Origin: Bemisia tabaci
Taxonomy: Eukaryota > Arthropoda > Insecta > Hemiptera > Aleyrodidae
NCBI RefSeq assembly: GCF_918797505.1
Contig: NC_092793.1
Location: 82,891,912-82,955,911, forward strand
DNA: 64,000 bases
Direction: 5' to 3'
Shown: positions 11,145-22,897 of the stretch, piece after piece
Layout: each line of letters opens with the position of its first letter
Numbering within the stretch: the first letter of the stretch is position 1
Notes under the pieces: model-generated
Told to the model about the DNA's origin: nothing
The model's database searches: none
What the model saw: the letters and a program-made list of their open reading frames with translations, nothing else
Program-made: the position numbers and the translations under genes

Positions 11145-11529
11145 TAGAGTACCTGTATAGCGAGAGTATGGACAGATGTGAAACTCCGAAAATCCATCAG
11201 GCCTTCACCGATGTTTCTGCGAATAAAATTAGGGCCCAGAAATGCAGCCAACCTATGAATTTCAATTATCCAGAACGATTTACTAATACTATTGTTACGA
11301 ACCGTCGTTTATTAAGCACGTGTTTGACTCAGTTTTTGCATAAATTTACTCAATTTCGCGGAAGAACGCTCATTTCTGTACATTCTTGGCCATCATGGTT
11401 AGAATTGGAATCTGCAGACTGGCAGTGAAATTTTGTGCGTTAGAAGTTGGTTAAAAGGGTGGCTGCACTTTTGGGCCCTAAGCCCTCCATGAAGCGATCT
11501 GTCCATACTCTCGCTATACAGGTACTCTA
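11145..11529. mobile_element. hAT-like MITE, copy C
   Basis: A 385-bp copy with TAGAGTACC/GGTACTCTA ends and a perfect 8-bp duplication ATAAATAC (11137-11144 and 11530-11537). A paralogous unoccupied site, GAATGATAAATACAGTTTT, follows at about 11693-11710, supporting the insertion boundary. Confidence 0.92.
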
Positions 11530-11537
11530 ATAAATAC

Positions 11538-14500
11538 AGTTTTTAACCATGCCCCATGCCTCAGAATTTCTACTATTTGGAGTTGTGATATAAAGAAAAT
11601 TGTTGAATTTTTAGGGGACAACTAGAAGTTCACAGTGGAACTTTCATCTACTTAGTGGTAATGAAGGTACCTTAACCATACATTAATTGAGGAATGATAA
11701 ATACAGTTTTAAATATATGCTTTAGAACTTCTACTATTTGGAGTCGGGGAACAAAAAAATGAGATTAATCGTTTGCATTTTCATTTGCCAACTAAGTTCA
11801 CAATAGAACTTGCATCTACTTGGTAGTGATGAAGGTAAATGAAGAACCTCATCAGGGTGTTAAGTAAAATTGAGATTCTTGCATCATTCATTAAATTTAA
11901 ATGAAATAATTGTGAAAAAAACTCTGAAAAATAATACACTGATTTTTTAACACTTTGCTTACGTACATCTTACTTTAAAAAATTGTATGCGAGGAAAGTA
12001 TTATGGAACTTGCGAAATCTGATTTCATCATAAAAAGGATAATGCAACTTCCCCATACGGTTCGAATCCTCTGCGTAATTACGATCCAAACATGCGAACC
12101 GCGCGCGCATCAAAGCCTCACTTTTGGTCGCCTCATGTCTCCCGTGTGTGGCACCCTTGAACACAGTAACCTGAACGTGCAGTCAATATTTTTTGGTTAG
12201 TTTTTCTTTGGGTTACATTGACTATATCTTTTGGTTGAAAATTGTCAATTTTGATAACAATCAGGCGCAAACCGCCAGAATCGAACCCGTATCATATTGG
12301 GAACAGTCCAATGCGCGAGCCATTAGCATTTGTCGCAAGCTCTAGTCCGGGTTCTTATGTTCAAAAAAAGCTTCCCGTGGAACGGTAAGTGAAGCAAGTG
12401 TGGAAAATATCTTAATCTCTTCATTTCGATGCGTAAAAGAGGAATTTCGATGTTGTCAAGCGCAATTTTGCGTCTAACCCCCAAAAATCAAGATGGCGGC
12501 CAAAATGGGGGCTCGGGGGGTGAAAATTATGGAATTTGATTTTGATGTCATGATTGGGGTCAATTCTTATGTAATTTTGGTCGTAGAATCCGAATTTAAG
12601 GTCCAAAATACTCTCCGACCCAAAGGGATGCCCCAAATCCAAGATGGCCGCCAAAATCTCCAAGATAGGGTCAAAACTGCGATTCGTATGTAAAAGTGCC
12701 AAGTAGGGTGTCCTTGGTAGGGTTCTTTGGGTCGGAGATTTCACCTATGATGTCAAAAACTTACAACGGATCCATTGAAGCCCAAAAAAAATCAAAATGG
12801 CGGCCAAAAGGGCTGCCGTTGCGGGGTGAAATATTTTGTTGAGGCAAATATCGTCGAATGAGGTGTCACTGTATAGGTTTTTTGGGTCGTAGATTCCAAA
12901 AATGAGGTGCAAATAACAAAATAAGCTGATAGAAGTTCTCCAAAAGCCAAAATGGCGGCCATAATGGCTGCCGCCCAGGCATTGAACGCGTTTGAACAGT
13001 AGGGTGTCCCATTTTGGACGTTACAAAAAAAAAAAAAAAAAAAAAAATTGCGAAATCCAACAGAGATACCTGCCAAAAAGTTGTCTCATAGTTAGAGAAA
13101 AAAACACAAAAAAATCTCAGGGTCGTAGCTTAAGTTTGAGTGGTCCCGCAAGGTAGTTAAGATGTTTCACCGATTTCTCATCTTGGCAATCTTGGCGATC
13201 TTGCAGATTTTTTTTCGGTAAATGCAATCGAGGTAAAAAGTCGCAAATGCGGATAATGAGACTTCTGATACAATATTTTAAGAGAAAAATAACGGTTTGG
13301 ACCCACGAGGATTAGAATCTCTCGTTCTTAGCTCTCAAAATGCAAAAATCAGCGATTTTAGCATTTTGTAGTCAAACCGCTGCTCGACCGTCGCTCGACT
13401 CAAATGTCGCGGCATTTGACGCGCTGTTTCACAATGATCCCATTGTAGGAGTAAAAAGTCCTTCAAGTATGTTCATTAGAGGTGTAAGAGGGTCACTTTG
13501 GCCAATTTTTGTTGCTTTTAAACATTGAGCTCATTGTTTAAAATGTTTTTTGTTTTGTTAATATAATTTTCCTGTTTTTCATCATTTTTTAAAATGGTTT
13601 AAAAAGGGCGACTCATCTTACACCAAAATTGAACTCCTTTGGCGAACAATATACGTAGATGGTCAAATACTTCCTCTAAAACAGTTTTTGGATTCAAAGC
13701 CTCCCAAAAAAGCCGATGTTGCCATATTTTATCCCCGGAAAACACAAAAAACCGAGTACCTATTTCAGTATTAGGAGGCTGTTCCTCACCGAGCTCATTG
13801 AGCAAATTTCAGCAAACCTTGAATTTTCATACGTTATGACCAGATTACTAGTGATTATGTACATGTGTTTATCTATACAGCCTCCCACCGCGGCGCGACG
13901 TTGCCACATACCATCGATAAAATTAGATGGAAATCCGAGTTTCCTTAGATTTGAGCCATTTTTTCGGATATTGCACATGGAATACTTATGTAAAACTTAA
14001 AATGCAGTATTCAGAGATGGAAGGGGATCATACCTCGTGGCAATAATCATTATTTTAAGATCCTGCGCTTATCGACGACCCATTTCTTACGAATTCTAAG
14101 CATGATGTTTGTGATGTCTCCAAATCTTAGGGAGTGCAAACTCCTTGAAGGACTTTAGGAGGGTAGAGGAATTTCCACTTTGCGGTTTGAGAAAAAAATG
14201 GGGAAATTACGAGGCAGCATTCTTAGCAATCGGTACCCGTCCAAAAGGACGGGGGTGGGGGGGGGGGAGAGGGCTAGGTTTATGGGTGGGCAAACTCTCC
14301 ATGCCGCCCTTGGGGAGTAAAGAGGGGGCCACGATCCCTAAAGTCGGGAGACATTGTGCCTCCCTCTTTTACCCCCCAAGGGAGGGTAGGGGGCTTCGGG
14401 GCCATGAAATTCGGATACCTTGGGGTCAATTCCCTGTTTAACCCCGCGGTCCCCCACTTCGTACTACCTAAACCAACCGAGAAAAAGACCTGGTACGGGT

Positions 14501-15567
14501 GGTCCGGGACACCCTGTATAACGAAGCATAAAAAACATATTTATAGGAGGGGAAGGGTGGGGAAAGGAGAAAATATCAATAATTACAGCCTACAGCATGA
14601 ATATAAGGCCCTAGCAGTGAAACAACCTCTGCCTCGCCCGGGGGGGATGGAGCGCCGCCAATATGCCGCCCGCGCGTAACCGGGAACGCGCAGAAAAATC
14701 GCTATAACTAAAGAATAAAACGTTTCCTCAAAGTCAAACAAAGTGTGGTAGATGCAGAATTTCATGGAGAATCACCTCAATTGGTTTTTATTCACATAGC
14801 AACAACCGCCTGGAGAGGAGAGACGAAAAACGAAAAAAAGTAGAACCTTCAAAATCGAAAAAATCGATTTATGACTACGATAAATTACGCAACCATGCAA
14901 ACAGCATCAATATTCGTGTAGAGAATATTTTTTAACGTTTTTTAGCGCAAACCGCAACACTTACACTCAAACCGTTCGCGAAATATCGATTTTTAAAGTT
15001 TTGAAAAAATTGCAACTTTGCCCCCCTGCCCCCTCCCCCCTAATCATCCGAGGGGGCTGACATTTTGCCCAAGCATCGGGGACACTTAGTACAACATCTG
15101 AACAAAGTTTGGGCCAAATCCAGGGGGGGGGGGGGCCAAAATCGGCGTTTTTGGAACAACCTCTTTCACTAATTCAAGTTATTTTCATCCACATGTGTAA
15201 CAAATCAATTCGAATAGTGCAGACAAATCCGACATTATCCGATGGTCGCTGAGAATCGTTGCTGAATTTTGCGCGGCACGCGCAAAATTCAGGCATCAGG
15301 CCGATGACTTCCACATTCAGCGTGTGATTGCGGCATGAACAGCGCGCCAGTCCGTGTACTTTTCTACGTCATAGCAAATCTTCAAGATGGCTGCCTTGCC
15401 ACCACCTTCTGTATTTTCTCTATGGAGGAAAATAACGAGTTTAATTTTTAGTTAGGAAGAGCCAAGAGTCTTTTGGTAAGAATATAATTTGCAAGTAGAA
15501 GTAAATGCGGATTGATATCCACGAGGATTAATCATTTAATCTCGGATGGTGGGGTTGCTTGTTCCAG
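11538..15567. other. Non-coding stretch upstream of the first recognised exon
   Basis: No gene is recognised. Contents include the tRNA-like segment at 12265-12345, a series of 'AA(A/G)ATGGC(G/C)GCC' motifs at about 12490-12985 typical of decayed repeats, a poly-A at 13024-13047, and a segment at about 14395-14520 that is repeated at about 52940-53075. The signal-peptide exon of the gene starting at 15568 could lie here but was not identified. Confidence 0.45.
12265..12345 (-). repeat. tRNA-like segment, possible SINE head
   Basis: Read on the minus strand, there is an A-box-like TGGCTCGCGCATTGG. About 20 nt downstream is GGTTCGATTC, an exact match to the pol III B-box core, in the usual tRNA spacing. 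The flanks do not give a clean acceptor stem, so this is more likely a tRNA-derived SINE or decayed tRNA than a working tRNA gene. Confidence 0.45.
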
Positions 15568-15739
15568 GCTGGTCGGCCTGCTACTTCCCGTCGGAGCTCC
15601 AGGGGGAGTTCGTCATGCAGTCGTCCGTAACGGCCGACATTGGGGTCCAGTACTCCACCGTCAACATCAGCAGCGAGGCAATATCTATTTGGGGCCTCTG
15701 CCATCGCAGGAGCGGAAGTAGCGTCATCCTCCTCGACAG
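15568..15739 (+). CDS. Secreted cysteine-rich insect protein (DUF7044/7043/7042 type), exon with N-terminal domain start
   Basis: This exon encodes the first cysteine block of the mature protein, beginning WSACYFPSELQGEFVMQ and ending GLCHRRSGSSVILLD. The pattern C-(Y/T)FP----G-(F/W)-MQ, then I--WG-C, then a hydrophobic strand is that of the N-terminal DUF7044 domain in insect extracellular proteins. Those proteins are secreted or surface-anchored and have no assigned biochemical role that I know. The acceptor is TTGCTTGTTCCAG before 15568 and the donor is AG|GTAATC. The exon starts with two bases of a codon and ends with two (AG), completed by T of the next exon at 42990. Conserved cysteines are at the ACYF and GLCH positions. 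A preceding exon with signal peptide must exist but was not found. The frame could be extended upstream, but the splice site and the domain start argue against that. Confidence 0.82.
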
Positions 15740-16088
15740 GTAATCAAATCATGTATTTCACCCTCACACAGGCCATTCAAAGTCAGTTCTATTACCTTGA
15801 TTCAAATATATCCCCATTCAAGAAATCAGGGGATCTACTAATCCGGAAAGTCCGGATGTAGTATTGAAAAAGTGCGTAGATTCCGCAAGGAGGTCAGTAA
15901 GTTTATCCCTCATACCATACTACTTTTTTAATAAAGCCTGGAAAGTATGCAATCTGTTGCGCTTTAATTCCTGGAGTAGTATTAGGGGCCTATGCCTTCT
16001 GGCCGCAACGTGGCGCAACCCCTCCGCTTCGCGGCCTCTTCTTAGCTTCTTTTTAATGTTGGTTCTTTTTCCCTCAAAAATTACGACA

Positions 16089-16683
16089 TATAGAGAGTGT
16101 CTCAGGATTAAATACGAATATAGAAGGATTCGATTCTTTGGGTCTAAAAAAGACGTTGTTGTAGTGTAACTTTTTTTCCAAAAATGCTTTCCCTGGGAGC
16201 TACGCCCCCCCCCCCCCCAAGTTGGAGGGAAAAAATCGTCTTTTTAACAATTTGACAATGTTTATCAACCAATATTAATGAAAATTGGTAATTGGGGGTA
16301 ATTTTTCGCGCACTCTTCATTTTTGACCTTCAAAAGAGGGAAAACTTATTTTAAGGGGGGGTGGGGTATCGAACTTATATGTGACCAAAATTGATGTTTC
16401 CAGCAACAAAAATTGATTTTTGACGGCACCTCTATATTTAGGTAACGTTGAAAAATATTGAATAAAGGTATCTTGCGTTTTTCGCTATGACTCATCGTTT
16501 CCGAGATAATAGGGACTGTATTGAGCGAATGGGCGCGAAGGGGGTGGGGGTGACCCCCAGGGAAATCGTTTTTGATTGAAAAAAAAAAAAAAAAAAAAAG
16601 TTACTCCACAAAAACGTCTTTTTTTGACCCAAAGAATCGACTCCTTCAATATTCTTACTTAATCCTGAAACACCCTGTCTATT
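16089..16683. mobile_element. About 595-bp foldback related to the ACAGGGTGT family
   Basis: The left end (ATAGAGAGTGTCTCAGGATT) and the reversed right end (AATAGACAGGGTGTTTCAGG) align and continue through GATTCGATTCTTTGGGTC and AAAAAGACGTT for over 100 bp. No coding capacity. Confidence 0.65.
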
Positions 16684-17281
16684 CCTTTTGAGAAGAAATA
16701 ATTTGTGTTTGTGTTTAAGAGAGAAAAAAAAATCTGAAATCAGAAGGATGCATGGATCTATGATCGATTAATGAGCCATTACTGTGAAACAACGGCTTAT
16801 AATTAACAGGTCACAGTCGATTACTTCGGACGTCGAGAACTGAACCCACATCTCGGGCCCAAGCGGAGGAACACTAAACTTGACACCCCAGTCGCCCTTT
16901 TGGGTAGCTACATAAATCGAGATGTCCGTTGTCCATTCTCTCCCTACAAGGATTCTGTGGTAATCGTTCCTCCGTGATTCCGCACGCAGCTAGCGCGGAT
17001 TGCATTGATCTTGTGAAGCGCGACATGCCGTCTGAACTCGCATTCACTGTTCCCCGATTTTTATCCAATTTTGAACGCATTATTTAAACATTTGTGTCCA
17101 GTTAAAACTTATGTTCCTTTTAACTGAATTCTTGATTTTTAGAAAACTGTGAACAAAAGCATAAAACTGAATGTGATAATATAGATACATTCTCATAGCG
17201 CGGCGCGCTTTTCCAACACTCGGTGTTGGAATTCCCTGCTTGTCTTCTTCTTATCGGCAAAAAGGAGGGTGAGAGTTGTAA

Positions 17282-17306
17282 TCCCATCCCATCCCATCCC
17301 ATCCCA
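17282..17306. repeat. (CATCC)n microsatellite
   Basis: About five CCCAT/ATCCC pentamers in a row. The inverted counterpart at about 22617 carries only a single unit. Confidence 0.8.
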
Positions 17307-17790
17307 CCTATAATAGTTACCGGATCTATGTCAGCAATTCTTTCGTTCACGATAATTATCGTCAGATTTACGTTAGCTGTCTCAAATTTTGTAATTTTGT
17401 CCATTTTGATCTGATGAAGAACTGTATAGATTTTCGGTTAAATCGCATTTACCGTTTACTTATACACGGTAATTAACGTAAGTGCCCTACTTACGCTGTT
17501 TTCCACTAAACTGTTTTTATGAAAGTTTCATTCCTTGGTTTCTTGGTAACCTTTGTTTGCTATCAGCAGATGTTTTATTTCCATTTCTCGGCCAAGTCAA
17601 CGGATTTTATACTTTTTTTTTTTTTTTTTTTTAATCATTGCCAGGTTAGTTCTAATTTTTTTGCCAGCATTTATTCTACCTCTCCCCTCCCAGCTCATTT
17701 TTCTAACTCCCGTAGCCCCCCACCCCCACTAATTTTTTATTTATATTTTTTTTCTTATGGCATGCCTTGCACCCCTACCATCATATTTTG
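17307..17790 (-). repeat. Arm of a dispersed inverted repeat (partner at 20983-22618)
   Basis: Reversed, this segment matches 20983-21361 and continues at 22547-22618, on either side of a nested foldback. Landmarks include AAAATGGACAAAATT, GTAAACGGTAAATGCG and CAAGGAAACCAAGGAATG-like segments. It supplies the reference for the unoccupied target of the foldback at 21364-22544. Confidence 0.75.
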
Positions 17791-17809
17791 AGGTTTCATT
17801 CGTAGGGAT

Positions 17810-18350
17810 AAAGTATTGTTTTGTATATAGATCTTCGATAAATCGTTCGATATAAAGCAGGATAGACAGGGATAATACGGAATTTATTGATAGTCACCGG
17901 GATAAAAGGTAGGAATTTTAAGAAAAGGGGAATAATCAGTGTGAAACGGGGTAGATAAGAATTAAACAGGATAGATAGTGATAAAACAGGGTAACGTCTA
18001 TCGATCTTCGATATATAGTTCGATATAAAATATGATAGACATGGATAAAACGGGATGGGGAACGACATTGATATTAATTGAGTTAAATGGAGGAAGTTTG
18101 AGAAAAGGAGAATAATCAGTGTGTAACCGTAAAGATAAGGATAAAACAGGATAGGTAGGGTTATCCCACCCTTCGATACATCGATCTTTGTTTATCGATC
18201 TTTGATAAATTGTCCGATATGAAACAGGATGGGAAAGTGGAATAATCAATTTGAAACGGGATAGATAGAATAAATCAGGATAGATATGGGTAATATTGGA
18301 TATAGATAGGGATAAAACGGGATGTATTGATATTAACCGGGATAAAAGGT
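17810..18350. repeat. Degenerate repeats built on GATAGGGATAAAACGGGAT
   Basis: The words GATAGA(C/T)AGGGATAA and AAACGGGAT, and the ATCGATCTTCGATA variants, recur many times with irregular spacing. Low complexity, no coding sense. Confidence 0.65.
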
Positions 18351-18770
18351 ATGTTTATCGTGTTTGAAGATTTTGCTGTGTTTGTTGTGTTTGATGTATT
18401 TGTTGTGTTTGTAGTGTTCGTCGTGTTTAATATGTTTGCTGTGTTTGGTGTGTTTGTTGTGTTTGATGTGTTTAATGCGTTTGTTGTGTTTGATGCATTT
18501 GTTGTGTTTGATGTTTTTGTTGTGTTTGATGTTTCATGTGTTTTTGTCGTGTTTGATGAGTTTGCTGTATTTGTTGTGCTTGATGTGCTTGATGTGTTTG
18601 ATGTGTTTGATGTGTTTGTTGTGTTTGATGTGCCTGTTGTGTTTAATGCGTTTGTCAAGTCTGATATGTTTATCGCATTTGATGAGTTTGCTATATTTAT
18701 TGTGTTTGATGCGCCTGTTGTATTTAATGCGTTTGCTGTGTTTGATGTGTTCGTTTTGTTTCTACTCAAC
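18351..18770. repeat. GT-rich minisatellite based on TGTTTGATG
   Basis: About 420 bp of 9- and 15-bp variants of TGTTTGATG and TGTTTGTTG. Because the base period is a multiple of three, two plus frames and one minus frame stay open. They give hydrophobic (Phe-Val-Val) or Asn/Thr-rich repeats (131-183 codons) that are almost certainly not genes. It ends next to a TACAGGGCGTCCC element end at about 18796. Confidence 0.8.
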
Positions 18771-18795
18771 TCACCTATATTCTATCTTCAAGTAT

Positions 18796-19570
18796 ACAGG
18801 GCGTCCCAAAAGTCCCTTTCACCCCTTCTAAAATTTTACCTAATTAATATTTTGAAACAAAACTTCGTGAATGTTTAAAGATCAATGTAAGCTACTTTCA
18901 GGGTCCCCAAACTTTTTGCCCCCCCCCCTCCTGGGGGGGGGGGCTACGGGTCCCAACTTTTTTTTTCAAACGGCAACATCTCCTTTGTGACACATCAATT
19001 CAAAGAGAATTAAAAAAGAAAATTTTTGGCACAAACCGCAAGTCAAACTCTTGATTTTTGACAAACTGACCGCCGGTCAAATTTCAAAATATCGGAAATC
19101 TAAATCCCCGTTTTCGTCAATGGATTGGGATGAAACTTGGTTCTCACAGGTTTTTTAGAACGAGAAAAACGATTCTGGCATTATTTTTCCGGAAAATTTT
19201 TGTCCTTCTCAAAATGGCGGCGGTCAATATGGCGACCTTGAGCGGCAAGAGAATAAATTAGGCTGCTTATCGCTGAATTTGCATGAAACTTGGTATTAGG
19301 GGACACTTCGGCATGAAAAAGACGAATCCGTCATCAGATTTTTTGAAATTCTGAATACCTTCAAAATGGCGAGGAAAATGGTGGAAACTTGGTATTATGG
19401 ACGTTTACGGGTGGATTCGCATGCTGCCATTTTGAAAGTATTTGACATTTCAGAAATGCATTGCGGAAGAGGCATGTTTTGTCAAACCAAAAACCAACAG
19501 GACCCAGAGTTTCATTCGCATCCAACCGTAATACCAAGTTTCTGCATTTTCCAGATGCAAAAGGATTGAT
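18796..19570 (+). mobile_element. Fragment of a TACAGGG(C/T)GT-family element
   Basis: It begins TACAGGGCGTCCCAAAAGTC, the same end motif as the foldback at 43984-45197, and shares the 'CCTCCTGGGGGGG ... CAACTTTTTTTTTC ... CAAACCGCA' order. No opposite end was found, so it is one-sided or decayed. The 'ATGGCG' motifs near 19210-19380 are also typical of this repeat. Confidence 0.55.
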
Positions 19571-20867
19571 AAGCATAAAACTGCATTTATCCCGTTTAAT
19601 CTAAGTTCATCCTAATTCAGTAACATTCATCCTTGCCGGACAAAGAATTTGATTTTAAATTAATTGAATTTTAAATAAATTAAATGTGTCGAGTTTTATA
19701 AATTGAGAGTAAGATAAAAAAAACATCTAATCACACATTGGTAGGTCATAGGTTATGTTACATTTTTTTTGTCTACCGGTTCAAGACCCCCTTCACGCTC
19801 TTAACCTCTCACCATAAATTGTGCTGAACACTTATCAAGTAGATTACCGATCTCTCCAATTAAAAAAAAAAAAGAAAAAAAAGTGTTTACCAAACAGGAA
19901 AAGATTACAGTAACGCCATTTCAGTTCACCTTAAATTTCAAGGTAGGCAACACGAGTTTCTACGTGGTTGAATGTGAATGGCGGTATTGTCGTCGTGAAA
20001 TGACAGTTTGCCTTCAATGATTAGTGTAGACAACACAAGTTCTCACGTGGCCGAAGAGTGGTATCATCGTCCGTGCAATAGACGTCCTCTGTCTGCTAAT
20101 TTGTTTTTATGTCATGTCGGGACCGCGTTTGTTAGTAAAGTAGTTGCTCCTCTTAACTGTTATTCATTAAGCTGTTTTTATTTTTTTTTTACTTCCCGTC
20201 CGAGCACATGAACACTAAAAGAGAGTGATGAGGATGATGATTATGATGCTGATGCTGATGATGACCATGAAGAAAAAGGAGAACAACGAATGGTGCAGAA
20301 TAAGGAGAGTGAAAGAAAATAAGCTAAAATAAATTTAGAGAGAAGGAGAAGATAATGAAAGTGGGAGAAGCAAACAGACAGAAGAAATGAAAAGTAAAAA
20401 GAAGAAAGCAGTGAGAGGGAGATTGAAATAAAATAAGAACGTGGAAATAGTGGAATAGCTCTTTCATCGTGAAATTTCACGATTACTTGGAACGTTTTTA
20501 AAAAAATAGCTTTTCACCAAACTGGAGAAGATAAAAGGACTGCATTTTGCAATTTGGAACTATAAATTCTGGCTTATCTGTAAAAACACTTATGCGCATA
20601 GGGAAACTAATGGCACATACGTTGTTTTTAAACCGGGCTAGAATTCATAGTTCCATATTGCAAAATGCAGTCCAAATTAACGTCATTTCATTTCGCCCTC
20701 AATTTCAGTGTAGGCAACAGGAGCTTCCGCGTGGTCGAACAGCGGTAGGTATCGTCGTGAAATGGCACGCTCACTCAGGCAAAATAAGCTCTCATGTGGT
20801 CTAATAGTGGCATCATCCCCAAAACAATATCGGAATAATGCTCCCCGTAACTAAATTTTTGGTGAAG

Positions 20868-20962
20868 CATCTAGACCCGTGATTTCAGTCAGCGGAAAGC
20901 CCGCGGGCTAGTTCCTTATATACTAGCGAAATGCCCGTGACTGGAGTCACGGGTCTAGAGGC
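20868..20962. mobile_element. Two Helitron-like 5' ends, head to head
   Basis: On the plus strand, TCCTTATATACTAGCGAAAT leads into a TCACGGGTCTAGA block at about 20948. On the minus strand, the left half reads GAACTAGCCCGCGG and leads into TCACGGGTCTAGATG. Both share ACTAGC followed by CACGGGTCTAGA, as in TC...ACTAG-type Helitron starts. No 3' hairpin-CTRR end could be paired with them. Confidence 0.4.
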
Positions 20963-20982
20963 CGCTAAAATATCTATAACCC

Positions 20983-22618
20983 CGAAAAAATGGTGGTAGG
21001 GGAGCAAGACATGCCATACAAAAAAAAATGATAAAATCGATAGAAATAGGAGCTGCGGGTGGAGGGGGGGGGGAGGTAGAATGAAAGCTGGCAAAAAAAT
21101 TAGAACTAACCTAGCAATGATTTATTAAAAAAAGAAAGAAAAAAATGAAAAAAAAGAAAAAAATAAATTGAAATAAAACATCAGCTGATACCAAACAAAG
21201 GTTACCAAGGAAACCAAGGAATGGAACTTTCATATAAAAACAGTTTAGTGGAAAACAGCGTAAGTAGGGCACTTACGTTAATTACCGTTTATAAGTAAAC
21301 GGTAAATGCGATTTAACCGAAAATTTATACAGTTCTTCATAAGACCAAAATGGACAAAATTGCCAAAGAGCCGTATGCAAAAACGACATTTTTCGCCCCC
21401 CCCACTAAAACTTATTCAAACTTCGTCTATCAGTTACTAATACTGGAGCGCTTCTTTCCCCAAATTTTCAGACCCCCAAAAAATTTTGGGGGGGGCGCTA
21501 GGGGGGGTGGAAGTCAAAACCCGTGAACCTCGATATCTTTCGAAGGAAAAAAGATATTGAGGCCCGGTTTGGACGAAAAATCGTCTAAAATTGCATACTT
21601 TAAGATTTTAAAGGTCAAAATCCCAAAAATACATTTTTAAGTTAACTAATGCGCTTTTTTTCAGTTTTTGAGGAAAAAAAATTTCTTTTAAACAGATTAA
21701 ACTGAAATTTCACATTTTTGATTTGAACCAAAACCAGTTTTTTAAATTGCTCGTCTTTTTCCGAATCCAACGAGTGGTCGTATAAGCTGGGGAACCGAAC
21801 GGTTCCGGAGTTATGATCGATTGAAGTTTCCGCTCAACGCGCGCCGACCGATTTTCGCGCGCAAAAAAGTCGGATTTGACTGTTATTCAATCAGATTGAA
21901 TGTTCAAACTGAGCAAAATGCATTATTAGGGACTCTTGAGGGTCGCTGAGTTCAGAAATTACAGATACTTCCAAAAAATTCACGTTTTTAAAATTACAGC
22001 TCCGTACAGGACCACTGAGCGGCCGGTTGGCGCTCAGTGGGCCTCTAAAATAGCGCTACGGAGCTGTAATTTTAAAAACGTGAATTTTCGGTGAACGTTC
22101 GGTTCCCCAGCTTATACGACCACTCGTTGGATTCGGAAAAAGACGAGCAATTTTAAAAACTGGTTTTGGTTCAAATCAAAAAATGTGAAATTTCAGTTTA
22201 ATCTGTTTAAAAGAAATTTTTTTTCCTCAAAAACTGAAAAAAAGCACATAAGTTAACTTAAAAATGTAATTTTGGGATTTTGACCTTTTAAATCTTAAAG
22301 TATGCAATTTTAGACGATTTTTCGTCCAAACCGGGCTTCAATATCTTTTTTCGTTCGAAAGATATCGAGGTTCACAGGTTTTGACTTCCACCCCCCCTAG
22401 CGCCCCCCCCCCCAAAAAAAATTTTTTAGGGGTCTGAAAATTTGGGGAAAGAAGCGCTCCAGTATTAGTAACTGATAGACGAAGTTTGAATAAGTTTTAG
22501 TGGGGGGGGGGGCGAAAAATGTCGTTTTTGCATACGGCTCTTTGAAGAGGCTAACGTAAATCTAACGATAGTTACCGTGAACGAAAGAATTGCTGGCATA
22601 GGTCGGGTAACTATTATA
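20983..22618 (+). repeat. Partner arm of the dispersed repeat at 17307-17790, interrupted
   Basis: Segments 20983-21363 and 22545-22618 together match the reversed 17307-17790. The intervening 1.18 kb is the foldback element at 21364-22544. Confidence 0.75.
21364..22544. mobile_element. 1.18-kb foldback element
   Basis: Ends CAAAGAGCCGTATGCAAAAA and its complement, with arms pairing over nearly 0.6 kb. The centre lies near 22025, where the GCTCAGTGG/CCACTGAGC pair forms the turn. No ORF of note. The related repeat at 17307-17790 lacks it, which shows it is an insertion. Confidence 0.88.
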
Positions 22619-22897
22619 GGTGGGATATGTACATATGCAGAAGCCTTTTGATGCCAATTCGCCTCAACTTCGGCTCTATCAGTGAAGATTTCAGAAACCG
22701 ATCGAGGCACCTCTCACAAAAATTTTTCTAGATGAGAGGCTCTCTGGTAGCGTGAACCGGACCGGAAAGAAAGATGAAAGATTACTTACGATATTTCAGT
22801 CAGAAAAAATGTTGTGGATGTTTGACCGGAGTTTGGAAGTTTCATTACTAATAACTTCTTCCGACGGTTGAAAACTTCTTATTTCCGTGGTCAATAA
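22545..22897. other. Short stretch between foldbacks, no gene seen
   Basis: Includes the tail of the dispersed repeat (to about 22618) and about 280 bp with no recognisable feature. Confidence 0.4.

Noticed and set aside
7840..12180. Possible 4-kb inverted repeat (7840-7915 versus 12090-12165)
   Set aside because: Only about 75 bp match and both sides diverge at once, so these are two copies of a short dispersed repeat and not element ends.
16830..16905. Second tRNA-like segment (GGGTTCAGTTC on the minus strand)
   Set aside because: The B-box is weak and no convincing A-box lies at proper spacing.
18275..18878. Long Asn/Thr-rich and Phe/Val-rich frames
   Set aside because: Produced by a 9/15-bp minisatellite open in several frames.
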